The notes: generated by a model not told the origin, from the letters alone. Counted from the first letter of the stretch, positions 1 through 13,628 are shown. The stretch: DNA of 64,000 bases from Hirudinaria manillensis (GCA_034509925.1 CM067537.1:1765001-1829000), one strand, 5' to 3'. Translations and numbers: made by a program.

Positions 1-250
1 ACATTGATAGATAAGCAATTACTCGCAAACCAATTTTCAAAAAGTTAATTCATTATTGAATAAAGTAATAAGATTATTTATGTTTTTCCCTAATGTATAA
101 ATAACAATATCATCAGCATATATTAATACTTTGAAAAGATCAGAAGAACATTGAAAATCATTAATATAAATAAGAAATAAAAGGGGACCCAGTATAGAAC
201 CTTGAGGAACACCATAATCAATAAGAACATCAGAAGAACACACACCATTA
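1..250 (-). mobile_element. Non-LTR retrotransposon (LINE) reverse transcriptase fragment, broken
   Basis: A 68-residue minus-strand frame (243 down to 37) carries two hallmark reverse-transcriptase blocks of jockey/CR1-type LINEs. These are GVPQGSILGPLLFLIYIND (RT motif with PQGS) and LIYADDIVIY (catalytic YADD). After the stop near 37 the protein continues in another frame with NCLSIN, which resembles the N-K-L-S-I-N block that follows YADD in LINEs, so there is a frameshift near 36-40. On the 5' side the frame ends at an AATAT microsatellite, so the element is truncated there. It is a dead fragment running off the left edge. Family assignment beyond the jockey/CR1 group is not possible from this length. 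Confidence 0.85.
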
Positions 251-292
251 AATATAATATAATATAATATAATATAATATAATATAATATTA
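251..292. repeat. (AATAT)n microsatellite
   Basis: About eight tandem AATAT units directly abut the LINE fragment. The same pentamer makes two much longer arrays at 10.5-11.8 kb. Confidence 0.9.
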
Positions 293-424
293 TTTCCGTA
301 CGTGTTGTGAAATTTGCATTTATTTAAAAATAAAATAAAAAATTTTTTAAAATTATTTTAAATTCAAGTTCATTAAATTGCTTTGAAAATGTCGATGCTT
401 AAGACCTTTTACCTGAGTTTAAAA

Positions 425-457
425 TTAAAAAGAAAAAAATGATGACGATGATGATAG

Positions 458-488
<31 letters not shown>

Positions 489-785
489 AATGGTGATGAT
501 GATGACGACGACGACGATAGTGATTGTAAAGAAGAATATGATGATGATGGTGGCGATAATCGTTCATTCATTCGTTCGTTCGTTCGTTCGTTCGTTCGTT
601 CATTCATTCATTCATTCATTCATACATTCATTCGTGTTACGTCATCATCGTTATCATGACGATTGTGCTGACGACGATTCGAATGACAACGATGACGATG
701 ACGTCGACATTGATGATGATGAAGATGATGATGATGATGATGATGAAGATGATAATGATGATGAAGATGGACATGATGATCCTCA
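425..785. repeat. Compound ATG / TTCG-TTCA / GAT microsatellite
   Basis: Three blocks lie in succession: ATG/ACG trinucleotides (about 438-520), a tetranucleotide block changing from TTCG to TTCA (about 561-633), and GAT/GAC trinucleotides (about 700-785). Long frames here translate to Met, Asp or Ser runs and are not genes. Confidence 0.9.
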
Positions 786-1640
786 GTTTCTTAAAGAGAG
801 TGAAAAGGTAATTCCCCAATAATTCACCTGCATTTTTAATAAAATAAATATTTTAATGAAATAATAATTTAATTAATTTAGTTTTAATGAAATAAAAATT
901 TAATTAATAACAATAATATACACAAAGATTAATAATAAATATTTTAATGAAATAACTAAATTTCTGATTTATATTATTATATTTATTGATATTATTATAT
1001 TATTTGAATAATTTAATATTTATTATATTATTTTATTAATTTAATATTTATTATTTTGTATTATTATTTTATTTTATTAATTTAATATTATTATTATTTA
1101 TTTTATTATTTTGTGCCTCCATTGCAAGGTGGAGTGATGAGAGATTGAACAGGTTTCCGATGGTAAAAAGCTTTTAAGAGGAATTTCTTTTGTTTTCCTT
1201 ATTTTTTTGGTTAAATAATAAATAATTAAATAAATAAAAATGATTTTTAAATAATAATAAATACAAATCATTTTTATTTCCTGCGAATTTTGATTTTAAT
1301 TGATAATTGCAATTAGTAAATTAATTAAACAACTTATTAATTAAAAATTAATAAATGTAATAATAATAATATTAATAATAATAATAATAATAATAATCAT
1401 CATCAAAGATTGCTTAAATAGGTTAGAGTTTGACCTGCTTTGTCGGCTTGTTTAGGACGTAAATAAACAAATAAACAAACAAGTAAATAAATGCAAAAAT
1501 AAATAAATACAAAAATAAATAAATAAATAAATAAATAAATGCAAAAATAAATAAATAAATTAGGATTAATTTGCTAGCTATTACTAGAGTAAATAAACAG
1601 TAAATTTCATTAATAGAAAAACCGTCGTTTGGTCTTCGGA
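786..1640. other. AT-rich non-coding stretch
   Basis: Low-complexity AT-rich sequence with short (AAT)n near 1,360-1,398 and AAAT/AAAC runs near 1,455-1,560. No coding or RNA gene is seen. Confidence 0.7.
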
Positions 1641-2040
1641 CATCACAAACATCACCACCAACATCATCTTCGTCGTCATCGTCATCGTCATCATCGTCAT
1701 CATCATCATCATCGTCATCGTTAATTTTATTCGCATTTTAGTTTTGAGAAATAAAACTGAAATTCGTTTAAATTCGATTTTAAATAAAATTTAAAAAAAG
1801 AAGACGTTTGAATTTAAATGTCTGCGGTTATGGGATTGTTACGATTTCGAATTAAAACCTTTAATATGGATAGATGGATGGATGGATGGATGGACGGATG
1901 TAACAGTGAATGAGTAGAAGAACAATTGATTCAATAACTGACTGAATGAATGAATGAACGAATGGACAGACGGACGGATGGATGGATGGACAGATGGACG
2001 GACGGACGGACGGATGGATGGATGGACAGATGGACGGAGG
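1641..2040. repeat. ATC/GTC trinucleotide and GATG/GACG tetranucleotide arrays
   Basis: TCATCG-type trinucleotides fill about 1,641-1,722. GATG/GACG tetranucleotides fill about 1,866-1,900 and 1,966-2,040. The mixed tetramer type recurs at 6.2, 13.6 and 14.6 kb. Minus-strand frames here read as HPSI/RPSV repeats and are artefacts. Confidence 0.85.
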
Positions 2041-2604
2041 TGTCGTTGAATGAATGACGAACAAAAGATAAAATGCAGCCACAATGGTCACGTGAGAGGA
2101 AGTGGAAGAATATCTCGTGTAAAATTACAAGACCTGGTTGAGTCCTAAAGTCACCTCTTTCCTTCAGTAAGTAATTATAATAATTAATGATAATAGTTAA
2201 TGGCAACAATTAATTGCGATTAATTAATTAATTATTAATGCTGGTAATTAACATAATTAATTAACACGATTAATAATCAATTAATCAACGTAATTAATTA
2301 GCATTAATAAATACTTATACATAGTCAGTTGATTAATTAGCATTAATAAATACTTATTCAACGTTAATAATTGATTAATTAATTAATTGACATTATTAGT
2401 TATTGGCAATAATTAATTAATCGAAAACTATCTTATAATTGGTTATCAATTACAATATATTAATTATATTTATTATAATTGGTCAGCCATATAAATAAAT
2501 AAATTATATTTATTAAAATTGGTTAAACATCACAATTTATATTAATAAACAACTGATTAACGATTTATTACCATTTAATTAATTAGCAATAACAAGCAAT
2601 TAAT
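2041..2604. other. AT-rich non-coding stretch with TTAATTAA runs
   Basis: Repeated short TTAATTAA and AATTAATTA words without strict period. No gene is seen. Confidence 0.6.
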
Positions 2605-2737
2605 TAACAACAACAACAACAACAACAACAAAACGACATCTTTATGGTTTTGGATTTGTTGCCATGGCGATTGCAATTAAGCAGATTTGTCGACGTCATC
2701 ATTCAACGTCCTCGTCATCGTCGCAGTTGTCATCATT

Positions 2738-2776
<39 letters not shown>

Positions 2777-2868
2777 TTGACATCCCAATCAATATTCATC
2801 AAGTAAACAAGATTGTCCGGTCAGTCGCACAGTTCTGATGACACTGATGATGATGATGATGAGGATGG

Positions 2869-2907
<39 letters not shown>

Positions 2908-3240
2908 GGAGGAGGATTATGATGAGGATGGTGGTGATGATGATGATGATGATGATGATGAGGAGGAGGATTATGATGAGGATGGTGATGCTGATGATGA
3001 TGATGCCTCTAAATACGGATGACGATGATCGTATTAATATCACAGATCGTCTGTCCATGCATTAAAAGTTAAATTTTCGCGGAACAAAGTTTCAACCTCC
3101 GGGCGATTTTATCGTTTTATTTTATTTATGCTTTTTTTTTTGCGGTATCATCATCATCATCATCATCATCGTCGACGCAGTAACAACAATAACAACAACA
3201 CCACCACCAAAAACAACAAAAATAATAATAATAATAATAA
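2605..3240. repeat. CAA, ATC, GAT/GAG and CAA/AAT trinucleotide arrays
   Basis: Successive trinucleotide blocks: CAA (about 2,608-2,630), ATC (about 2,735-2,776), GAT with two GAG-GAG interruptions of identical form (about 2,838-3,005), ATC (about 3,148-3,170) and CAA/AAT (about 3,182-3,240). The GAT block holds two near-identical sub-units ending in GAGGAGGAGGATTATGATG, so it duplicated as a unit. Confidence 0.85.
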
Positions 3241-3379
3241 TATTAATAATAAAGTTAATAACAATTCTGTCGTTTTCAACGATCAATCACTCCGATATCC
3301 TCTGCTTAATTCATTCGCTTTTCCTAATCCACGGCAAAAGCTTATTTCAAATATGATAACCAATCGCACGCCATCACAC

Positions 3380-3428
3380 TCTTGACAGAATAATAATAAA
3401 TAATAATAATTATAATTATATATATATA

Positions 3429-3480
<52 letters not shown>

Positions 3481-4080
3481 TGATGAAATATTACTATTAT
3501 GATCATGATTATTATTATTATTTATTTCTATTATGATCATGATGTGTATATATATAATAACAAATATATATAAAAATATAATATAATATAAAATATAATA
3601 ACAATTATAATTATAAATTATTATAATATTTATTATATAATAATAACATATAATGATATATAATTAAAAATAATGACAATCATAACAATATGTATTACAA
3701 TATAGTGTGGAGGATGGTGATGATGATAGTGATGTTATAGTTAAGATATAATAATTATAATTATAAAGTTTACTTTTATTGCTATTATTAATTATGTTTC
3801 GTATATTATGGCAGTAAATAATAATAATAATAATAATAAAAAAATATAATGTAATATTAATTATATTATATATATATATATATATATGTATATGTACTGA
3901 TAATTTTAATTTAGAATAATTTTAATTATTATTATTATTTTCACAAAATGATATTATTATTACGGCTATTGCAGTTGTGTTTTAACATAATAAATGAATT
4001 TACTAACTTAAAATATTATTATTATTATTATTATTATTAATATTATTATTATTGTTATTATTATTATTAATATTATGTTT
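3380..4080. repeat. AT-rich block with (TA)n and (ATT)n arrays
   Basis: (TA)n at about 3,418-3,476 and 3,862-3,887, (AAT)n near 3,818-3,840, and (ATT)n at about 4,012-4,076. The rest is unstructured AT-rich sequence. Confidence 0.8.
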
Positions 4081-4199
4081 GCCATTGTATTTTTAATGCA
4101 AGAATTGCATTTAATAATTTGTTGTAATGCAGATAAAATAATTCATCGACGATGATGGAGTTGAAATCGATTTTCATATTGCTCGAGATTTCATTGAAA

Positions 4200-4447
4200 G
4201 CCGATGATGATGATGACGACGACGGCGACGACGATGATGACGAGGAGGAGGACGATGATGGCCGGTTGTGATGTCGTTTGTCACTAGTATCATCATCAAG
4301 AAACACGATCGTCTTCTTTATCTCCATTCCATTCATCCTGCCATTCCATCCAGTATAATCGGCAAAAACTGTTATCATTATCAGCATTTGCAACACATCC
4401 ATCATCGTCATCGTCATCATCATCTTCACCGCCTCATCACATCCGGT

Positions 4448-4478
<31 letters not shown>

Positions 4479-4515
4479 ATACCGATACACTACATCCGGT
4501 ATCATCATCAACACC
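4200..4515. repeat. GAT/GAC and ATC trinucleotide arrays
   Basis: GAT/GAC at about 4,203-4,262 and ATC at about 4,397-4,515. The two blocks are complementary in sequence type and could pair in single-stranded form. Confidence 0.8.
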
Positions 4516-4520
4516 GCATT

Positions 4521-4769
4521 AAGTTCTGTGAACCACTGGGGTTGCATGCTCAGGAAGAGGATTACTGGTAGAAACCTCAATTGCTTCTCGTGGAGGCATT
4601 TCATTGGTCACTTTACTGTTTCCATTTAAATATTTTATCATAATTTATGCAGGATATAATAATTATTATTGAACATAATTTGATCTATTATTATTATTAT
4701 TTTGTTATTATTATTGTTATTATTATCATTGTTATTATTATTATTATTATTTTATTATTATTAATTTAA

Positions 4770-4800
<31 letters not shown>

Positions 4801-6240
4801 TAATCCCTTCCTCCCTCCCCTCGCACCTAACGACCCACCCTGGGTTCAAAGGTGACGTGACTGAAATCATACGTCACCTTCCATGTCAATTGTTGCTGAC
4901 TTCAAAGGAATTTATTTTTTAACTCAGTACCAACCAATTGATTTTCAACCGGTAGGGTAAAATATGGAAACAAATAAATAAGTAAATAATTATATATTTA
5001 TTGGTATTTAATTAATTTATTTATTTATTTGCTAATTAAATAAAATAATTTAATCCTATATTTATTTTTTAAATTTATTTATTAATTATTTTTAAATATA
5101 TTTATTTATTTTTTTAAAGTTATTTATTTATATATAACTAATGTAATAATTAACTAATGTATTAATTATGTTATTAATAAATCAGTAATATTTAAATAGC
5201 GATGATTATATTAGTTGAAATAATTACAAATTATTATGAAAATAATTATAGAAGCGATTGTGAGAAAAATTATGATTAAATAAAATAAAATAAAAATAAA
5301 ATAAAAATAAATAAAATAAAAATGAAAAGAAATTATCTTCAGTCCAAATGGAATAACCACGATGAGGAAAGACATTTTTCTTCGATTTCCAGGTAATTGT
5401 TCGATTTATTGACAAATTCAATGAAATTCAAAGTTAAATTCGATCAATAAATAGATTTGCCACGTTTAAATTCATAAAGACATTGTCAACATTTACGATT
5501 TATTTGGATAAATTCAAGACGTCATATGTTTTATTTCACGTTAAAATTATTATTGCATAAATAATAAAATGAAAAATAAATATTAATAATAATAATGATA
5601 ATAATTTCTATTATTAATTAAAATAAATATTACTAATAATAATTTCTATTATTAATTAATACAAATATTTCTAATAATAATTCTTATTATTAATTAAAAT
5701 AAATATTATTAATAATAATTTTTAGGTAATTCTTCTTGTTGTTATTATTATTATTTGAGGTTCCATTATTACGGCAGTGAATAATAATCATAATAACGAT
5801 AACTGCGTAACGGCAGTTTTTAAATTACTTTTATAATATTTTCATAATATTTCTAAAATAATTGTATAATAATTGATCGTAATTTCATAATATTATTTAA
5901 AGAATTACATACTTACCTACGGTTTATCACATGATCCATGAATCACGAGTCAAAGTTCGTATTTATAGGATATATTTCGCGAATATCTTCTATTTGCCTC
6001 TTATTTAGGATTTATTCGTGCCTTTTTTCTGTGAATTTATTTTTTGTTCCAAATTTTTCCAGCTAGACCTCTTAGTCTCCAATTTGTCTACAGATTGCGT
6101 TTTATTTCAATGAAAACGCAGACTCTCCTGAGACTGATTGGTCTCTTATTCTAAAAATAAAATAAAATAAAAACTTAGAAATTAGCCACTGGCGGTCATT
6201 ATTTAAAAACCGGAAACATTTTGCAGCATAAATTTAAATC
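4521..6240. other. AT-rich non-coding stretch
   Basis: (ATT)n at about 4,686-4,801, then generally AT-rich sequence with short AAT and AAATA runs. No supported gene on either strand. Confidence 0.65.
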
Positions 6241-6441
6241 TACCCATTCACCGATACATCCATCCATCCATCCATCCGTCCGTCCGTCCGTCCGTCCATC
6301 CATCCATCCGTCCGTCCGTCCATCCATCCATCCATTCATTCATCCATCTATCCGTCCATCTACCGATCTGTCAGTCCATCCGAAGTCCATCTTCCCTCAA
6401 TCAATCATTCCATCCACCGTTCGTCCATCCATCCATCCATG
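6241..6441. repeat. CCAT/CCGT tetranucleotide array
   Basis: Mixed CCAT and CCGT units of the same family as the arrays at 13.6 and 14.6 kb. It reads as His-Pro-Ser-Ile repeats in all frames on one strand. Confidence 0.9.
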
Positions 6442-8228
6442 TCTGATTAAAATTAAATTATTGAAGATAATTCAAATATTTTTTTTTATAAATGTCATCA
6501 ATTGTTGCGAATAAAAATGTATTTTTTTTGTTTTCCAAGAAATTTTTAACGATTTTGGACAGTTATTTGAAATAATGTGATTTTCAAATATTTAATTATA
6601 AATTTTAAAATTTTAAATGTAAACTTTAAAGAAAGAAAGAAAGAAATCTTAATGGCTAAAGACGATTTTGAAAGGTTACAAAAAATAATAATTAAATATT
6701 TTCATTATTTATTTATTTATTATTATTATCATTAATAATATTTTATTATTTTTTAAATATTTTAATTATTATTTTATTTGTTTATATATTAAAATATTTT
6801 TTTATTAATTAATTTCTATAATAAGAGAAAATGTTTGCATGTTTGACGGATTCATTAAATTGGTTTCATTTGCTTTTCACTGAAAATAAATTTTTCGAAA
6901 TTTTAAAATTTTAAAAATATTAAAAAAAATTATTTATAAAATAAATATAAATATTTTAATTATTTATATAATATAATTTAAAAATATTAATAAAAAATAA
7001 TATTTATAGAATGAATATAATATAAATATTTTAAGTGTACATTTTATGTCTCGATATACGTTTTGTGAAATATTTGTATTTTTTACCTTTTCAATAATAA
7101 TTGATTAAATAATTAATTTAATTTCCAAATATTTAAATTCATTTGTTTTCAAGATTTTTATATTTTCAAATTTTTCAGATTAATAATTAAAATCATCAAT
7201 AATGACGATAACTTTATTAAAGAAAATAATAATAATAATAATAATATAATATTATTAGTTATTAATGTGTCAATCATTATTTGTTATTAATATATATTAT
7301 TATTATTATTATTATTGTTGTTGTTGTTTTTATTGATAACGAATCAATCATTATTTGTTATTAATATATATTATTATTATTATTATTGTTGTTTTTATTG
7401 ATAACGAATCAATCATGTAGCGCTGATCAAGTGTTAATTAATTCTGATGAAATTCTTGTGTTGTGTGAGGGAGGAAAGATGGATGGAAAGAGAAGGAGAT
7501 TCAATCAGTTGGAAACCTCGGTTGTTTTTCGTGGAATTGAATTAAAATCAATTAAAAAAGGCATTTTTAACGAGTTATTTTTGTTCAAAATTGAATTAAT
7601 TTCGTTCGAATTTCGAGAATAAATCTGAAATAATAATAATAATAATAATAATAACAATAAAAATAAAAAATCCGGGCGCTGGAAAAATAAATTATGCCGG
7701 AAACAAAGAAAGATGCCATGAAATGACAGGTGTACAGTGGTTGTACACTCGGCTTAAAAAGGTTTTTGAACGAATTTAAGTGTTTTTTTTATAAATTAAC
7801 GAAAAATATCAGCTTTTAATTCCGATAAAATCACAGAAGAATTGATTGACATCTTTTTGTAAAGAACCCGATTAATCTTTTCGAGCCTTTCGAACACTCA
7901 AGACGAGCAAATAAAAGCAGATTTTATAAAAAAAATAAATTAAACAATATTTAAGATTTAAAAAAAGTTTTAATTCCAAAAAATAAATAAAATAATAAAA
8001 AATTAAAAAGAAAATATATTTTAATATTTTTTTAAAATTTGTATTTTAATACAACAACAACAACAACAACAACGATTGGGTCCAGTTTATTCGCACCCAT
8101 GTTGTTGTTGCTGTTGTTGTTCGTAAATCCAACAAGAACAATTTTGAACTGAACCAGTCAGGGGTTCAAAGGTCAAACCAATTGAAATCCAAGAAGGAAG
8201 TTCAAAGGTCAAAGACATGATAAATAAG
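6442..8228. other. AT-rich non-coding stretch with two DR1-like hexamer repeats
   Basis: Mostly AT-rich. It contains ATT/AAT runs (about 7,227-7,400), a CAA run near 8,050-8,073, and near 8,163-8,175 and 8,199-8,211 two direct repeats of the form (A/G)GTTCA-A-AGGTCA. No coding gene is seen. Confidence 0.6.
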
Positions 8229-8376
8229 GAAATTTGAATAATAATAATAATAATAATAATAACAATAATAATAATAATAATATTATTAATATTAATATTA
8301 ATAATAATAATAATAACAATAATAATAATAATAATAATAATAATAATTAATAATTATAATAATAATAATAATAATA
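8229..8376. repeat. (AAT)n microsatellite
   Basis: AAT units with occasional AAC interruptions and a short ATT switch in the middle. Confidence 0.85.
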
Positions 8377-8518
8377 ACAGCATCATAACAACAACAAGTC
8401 CATCATTTAGCACTGGCAAAAGCATTTCAAGAGTCAATGAATTGTGATGGAGTACTTCCGCTCAAAGCGCGGGAACTTGTTCGAGGAGGCGAGTGCGCGT
8501 GACGTCATAGAATTACGT

Positions 8519-8630
8519 TGTCATGACGACGAGGCGTCCGTCCTCATCGTCGTCGTCATCATCGTCATCGTCGTCGTCATCATAGTCATCGTCGTCATCG
8601 TCGCGGTCATCGTCGTCTTCGTCCTCTTAG
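8519..8630. repeat. GTC/ATC trinucleotide array
   Basis: Mixed GTC, ATC and TTC units. Frames translate to Val/Ile runs and are not genes. Confidence 0.85.
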
Positions 8631-8737
8631 AGGAACAATGAAAGCAGATTCCACGGACATGATTGAACGTTTTGAAACACGACTGGTTGATTGAACGTCT
8701 TGGATAACAATAATAGGACAGGATATAATACAAAAGA

Positions 8738-8979
<242 letters not shown>

Positions 8980-9119
8980 CTATAACATCGATGATGAAGA
9001 GCATGAGGTCGAAGACGACGAAGATGGTCGTCCGATATAAGGAGATGTCTGAGCGCCAATTCTCGGGCCAATCGTGTCGATCATAAATTCACTTTTAATC
9101 TCAATTTCTAATCTAAACC

Positions 9120-9230
9120 GTCATCATCGTCGTCATCGTCGTCACCGTCATCATTATCATCATCACAGCCGGCATCATCATCGTCGTCGTCGCCGCCGTT
9201 ATTAATGTTGTTGTTGTTGCTGTTGGCGTT
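9120..9230. repeat. ATC/GTC trinucleotide array
   Basis: Imperfect ATC, GTC, GCC and TTG units. Confidence 0.75.
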
Positions 9231-10543
9231 AAGTTTATTGCGTCTTTGGGCGCCCGTCTAGTGCCACGCTGGACTCGTAAGATTTATAAATCGATTAAAA
9301 TTGATTTTCATAATTTATGAACTTTAATGGACATTAGAGTAGTTTGTCATTGTGATTGTAATTGTTATTATTATTATTATTATTTATCTATAAATTGACA
9401 TTATAAATATTATTATTATTATTATTATTATTTCTCGAATTAATCCACCAATTAAAATATTATTTATAAGATATGAAATGGTTTAAAATGTTTTCATTTG
9501 CTTCAGTATTTGTTGAAATTTGAATTTGGGATTTTCGGATTTTTTGCTCACTTAAGAAGACTGTAGAATCTGGCGCAGGTAAATTTCAGGTGATTAATTG
9601 ATTGATTAATTGATTAATTGATTGACGATTAAAATGAAAATGAAAATAACAATAATGATATAATATAATACTAATAATAATAATAATAATAAAATAATGA
9701 TAATAATAACAATATTTATAACAATGACAATAATAATAATATTATTATTATAATATTAATGTTATTAATAATTGTAAAAATAATAAGTTGTCCATAGAAC
9801 GCCATAAACGTGATTGGTCACCCATTGATGTCCGGTCACGTGGTTAGAAACGATGAGCAAAATTTCAATTTCTTTATTTGCCTGTCACACTCACAAATGA
9901 TTGATTTGATTGACGTGATTGATGTGATTGACATGATTGACATGATTGATCGACCAGAAGAAATAATTGTTGGACTGATTTTAAATTATTGAAAACATTT
10001 TCACTTTAATAAACGGAAAATATTCGTCAAAAAGATTTTTTTTTATGTTTTAGATTTATTTTCCCTAAATTCGTGAATTGGAAACGACATCAATCTTTAT
10101 CTTTTTGGATTTTTTTTTGGAATTTCCAAAGTCTCCATAATTACCAATCTATAAATAGCCGCTGATAAATTAACTTTCGATTAAATAACCATTAAATAAT
10201 AAATTAAATAAAATAAAATAATGATGATGATGATGATAGCAGAATCAATTATGACGATAATAATAATAATAATAACAATTAAATATAATTTAACTTAAAA
10301 TATTAATCACCGAGAAAAATTATTAAATGTTCATGACTTAAAAAATATTAATATAATAAAAATAATAATTATTTTTTATTTATTTATTTATTTATATCGA
10401 GGACTTTGCAAGGACCAGGAATGAGCGACAATATGGACATTTAGGAACCCAATTGATTAACGTTTCCTGTCACGACATCCATAGAATAAAAATTATTTAT
10501 TCAAAACTGCATTCCAACGAAATTATACTCGTTATTATTTTTC
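9231..10543. other. AT-rich non-coding stretch
   Basis: Short AAT and ATT runs, a GATT run near 9,590-9,625, and a short GATTGACAT-type repeat near 9,898-9,950. No gene is seen. Confidence 0.6.
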
Positions 10544-11007
10544 ATAATATTATAATATAATATAATATAATATAATATAATATAATATAATATAATATAA
10601 TATAATATAATATAATATAATATAATATAATATAATATAATATAATATAATATAATATAATATAATATAATATAATATAATATAATATAATATAATATAA
10701 TATAATATAATATAATATAATATAATATAATATAATATAATATAATATAATATAATATATATAATATAATATAATATAATATAATATAATATAATATAAT
10801 ATAATATAATATAATATAATATAATATAATATAATATAATATAATATAATATAATATAATATAATATAATATAATATAATATAATATAATATAATATAAT
10901 ATAATATAATATAATATAATATAATATAATATAATATAATATAATATAATATAATATAATATAATATAATATAATATAATATAATATAATATAATATAAT
11001 ATAATAT
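10544..11007. repeat. Long (AATAT)n array
   Basis: About 460 bp of tandem AATAT pentamers with a single visible irregularity near 10,751-10,765 (a 2-bp register slip). It grades into GCAAT pentamers on its right side. Confidence 0.97.
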
Positions 11008-11072
11008 GTAATGTGCAATGCACTGCAATGCAATGCAATGCAATGCAATGCATTGCAGTAATGTAATGTAAT
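11008..11072. repeat. (GCAAT)n and (GTAAT)n bridge
   Basis: GCAAT pentamers followed by GTAAT pentamers, derived by single-base change from the neighbouring AATAT array. They lead directly into the GAGT array. Confidence 0.9.
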
Positions 11073-11528
11073 GAGTGAGTGAGTGAGTGAGTGAGTGAGT
11101 GAGTGAGTGAGTGAGTGAGTGAGTGAGTGAGTGAGTGAGTGAGTGAGTGAGTGAGTGAGTGAGTGAGTGAGTGAGTGAGTGAGTGAGTGAGTGAGTGAGT
11201 GAGTGAGTGAGTGAGTGAGTGAGTGAGTGAGTGAGTGAGTGAGTGAGTGAGTGAGTGAGTGAGTGAGTGAGTGAGTGAGTGAGTGAGTGAGTGAGTGAGT
11301 GAGTGAGTGAGTGAGTGAGTGAGTGAGTGAGTGAGTGAGTGAGTGAGTGAGTGAGTGAGTGAGTGAGTGAGTGAGTGAGTGAGTGAGTGAGTGAGTGAGT
11401 GAGTGAGTGAGTGAGTGAGTGAGTGAGTGAGTGAGTGAGTGAGTGAGTGAGTGAGTGAGTGAGTGAGTGAGTGAGTGAGTGAGTGAGTGAGTGAGTGAGT
11501 GAGTGAGTGAGTGAGTGAGTGAGTGAGT
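11073..11528. repeat. Long uninterrupted (GAGT)n array
   Basis: About 114 consecutive GAGT units without a visible interruption. Such purity suggests recent expansion or an assembly-sensitive tract. It is purine/pyrimidine mixed and not coding. Confidence 0.97.
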
Positions 11529-11617
11529 TGGGGCTTAATATTCTATGATTAACAGTTTTATTATTATTGATGAAAATAAAAGCTTCATGATTAAAATACC
11601 CGTAATTTTAAATCAAG

Positions 11618-11754
11618 CATTGCAATGCAATGCAATGCAATGCAATGTAATATAATATAATATAATATAATATAATATAATATAATATAATATAATATAA
11701 TATAATATAATATAATATAATATAATATAATATAATATAATATAATATAATATA
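11618..11754. repeat. (GCAAT)n then (AATAT)n, mirror of the left arrays
   Basis: GCAAT pentamers (about 11,618-11,646) pass through one GTAAT unit into AATAT pentamers up to about 11,754. The order is the reverse of that at 10,544-11,072 while the strand is the same. Confidence 0.95.
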
Positions 11755-11840
11755 TGACGTAAAAAATTCTTCATTTTATTTTGAATTCTACAGATAATAT
11801 TTTCGTTCAAACTTTCAAATCTTTTTCAAATGCATTGATG

Positions 11841-12050
<210 letters not shown>

Positions 12051-12169
12051 GAGACAAATAATTTGCTCATCTTGCATGAATCCCTACCGCTGCCAGACAT
12101 CAGTTATTGTTCCCATGAAACATTTCTTTCCTGGCGACAATTTTCCACGTCTTGGGCCACCCGCAGAGA

Positions 12170-12437
12170 TCATCGTCATCGTCATCATCATCATCATAGC
12201 AAACATTAAAATCATCATCATCATGGTTCTCATAAATATTGTCGTCGTCGTCATCAACAATTTATCTAGCATTGTCGTTATTAAACCTTTAAAGTAGAGT
12301 GGTCCGCATATCATTCTCATCCAGGGCATTTAATACTGTTAATGCTCATCATCATCATCATCACCATAGTCATCATTATCATCATTATTGTCGTCGTCAT
12401 CGTCGTCATCATCACCATACCACCATCATCATCATAG

Positions 12438-12471
<34 letters not shown>

Positions 12472-12490
12472 TATTATTATCGTCGTCATG
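12170..12490. repeat. ATC/GTC trinucleotide arrays
   Basis: Interrupted ATC blocks, complementary in type to the preceding GAT array. Confidence 0.85.
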
Positions 12491-12775
12491 ACGAATGAGA
12501 AAAACTTGAATATCTTATCATTAAATTCTGGAAACGAACATGTTGCATAATATTTTTTTAGATCTCAGTTTACTAACCAATTCAATATTTATTTATAATA
12601 TCGGATCATTACTCAATTAATTATAATTATAATTATAATTGTAATGGCATAATTATGCCCCTGTAATCATCACAATTGCGCAATGTTGCGTCACCGGGCA
12701 CCCGTTGGTCTTGCTAAAACAAGCACAACATTGAGTCAACACAAACTTTGTTGCTCTTCTTGCCCTTGTTTGTCG
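12491..12775. other. Non-coding spacer
   Basis: AT-rich, with a short AATTAT run near 12,616-12,645. Nothing else is recognised. Confidence 0.5.
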
Positions 12776-13430
12776 TTGTAAATCAGAATTAATTTGTTGC
12801 TGTTGTTGTATTTGTTGCTGTTGGCGTTGTTGTGTTGTTGTTTGCCGATGCAAGTCACGTGTTGTTACTTTATGTTGTTGTCGTTGTTGCTTATCTGTTG
12901 TTTACTGTTGATAAGAGCTGTTGTTGTTGTTGTTGTTTGTCGTAACACGTTACGTGCTGTTGCTGGGTCGTAAGTCAGACGAGGGATACAAAGAGAGGTG
13001 ATGTATGTCCAATGGAAGGCTTTGTTGGTCTTTGCCGGCCATGACGATGACGTCGACGATGATGCGCTTTGTGTTGGCAGCGATGAAGAAGATGACGATG
13101 ACGACGATGAAGATGATGACGACGACGATAATGATGATGAGACAGTGATGCAAATAGATACCGCATTGAAGCAGTTTTGTCCATCAAAGCAAACATCGAT
13201 AATACAAACAAACTGATACAACAATGAAAGATTTCGTATGTCAAATGCAACAAACAAACAAACAACAACAAATCGATGCAAACAATATACAAACAACAGC
13301 AACAAACACAAACAACAACAAATCGATTCAAACAGATACAAACAAACAACAGCAACAAACACAAATACAAACAAACGAAAGCAACGATACAAACATGTTG
13401 TTTCAAACAATTTACAACAAACATTCACGA
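12776..13430. repeat. TTG, GAC/GAT and ACAAA/CAA arrays
   Basis: TTG/CTG units (about 12,795-12,935), GAC/GAT units (about 13,038-13,142) and CAAACAACAACAAATCGATx segments repeated several times (about 13,250-13,400). The TTG and CAA blocks are complementary and roughly 350 bp apart, so they could form a long imperfect hairpin. Confidence 0.8.
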
Positions 13431-13628
13431 AACAACATCCGTGACGTCACGCACGGCTTGAAAATGTGGAAAAATGTTTGCCTTTTGTTTGCAGCGGAGA
13501 TTTAACGCCCTCGGGAGCAACAAAGGAAGCAAAAAAAAAGCGTTCATTTCATAGTTGACCTTTGCACTTTTGGCGATCTCTGACCCCTCCGTGAACCCAT
13601 CAACTCGTGTCTAATGTTTTTATGGCTT

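Noticed and set aside
10501..11053. Three 167-180 residue minus-strand frames of Tyr-Ile-Leu repeats
   Set aside because: Pure translation of the AATAT array. All three frames are open at once, as expected for a pentamer without stops on that strand.
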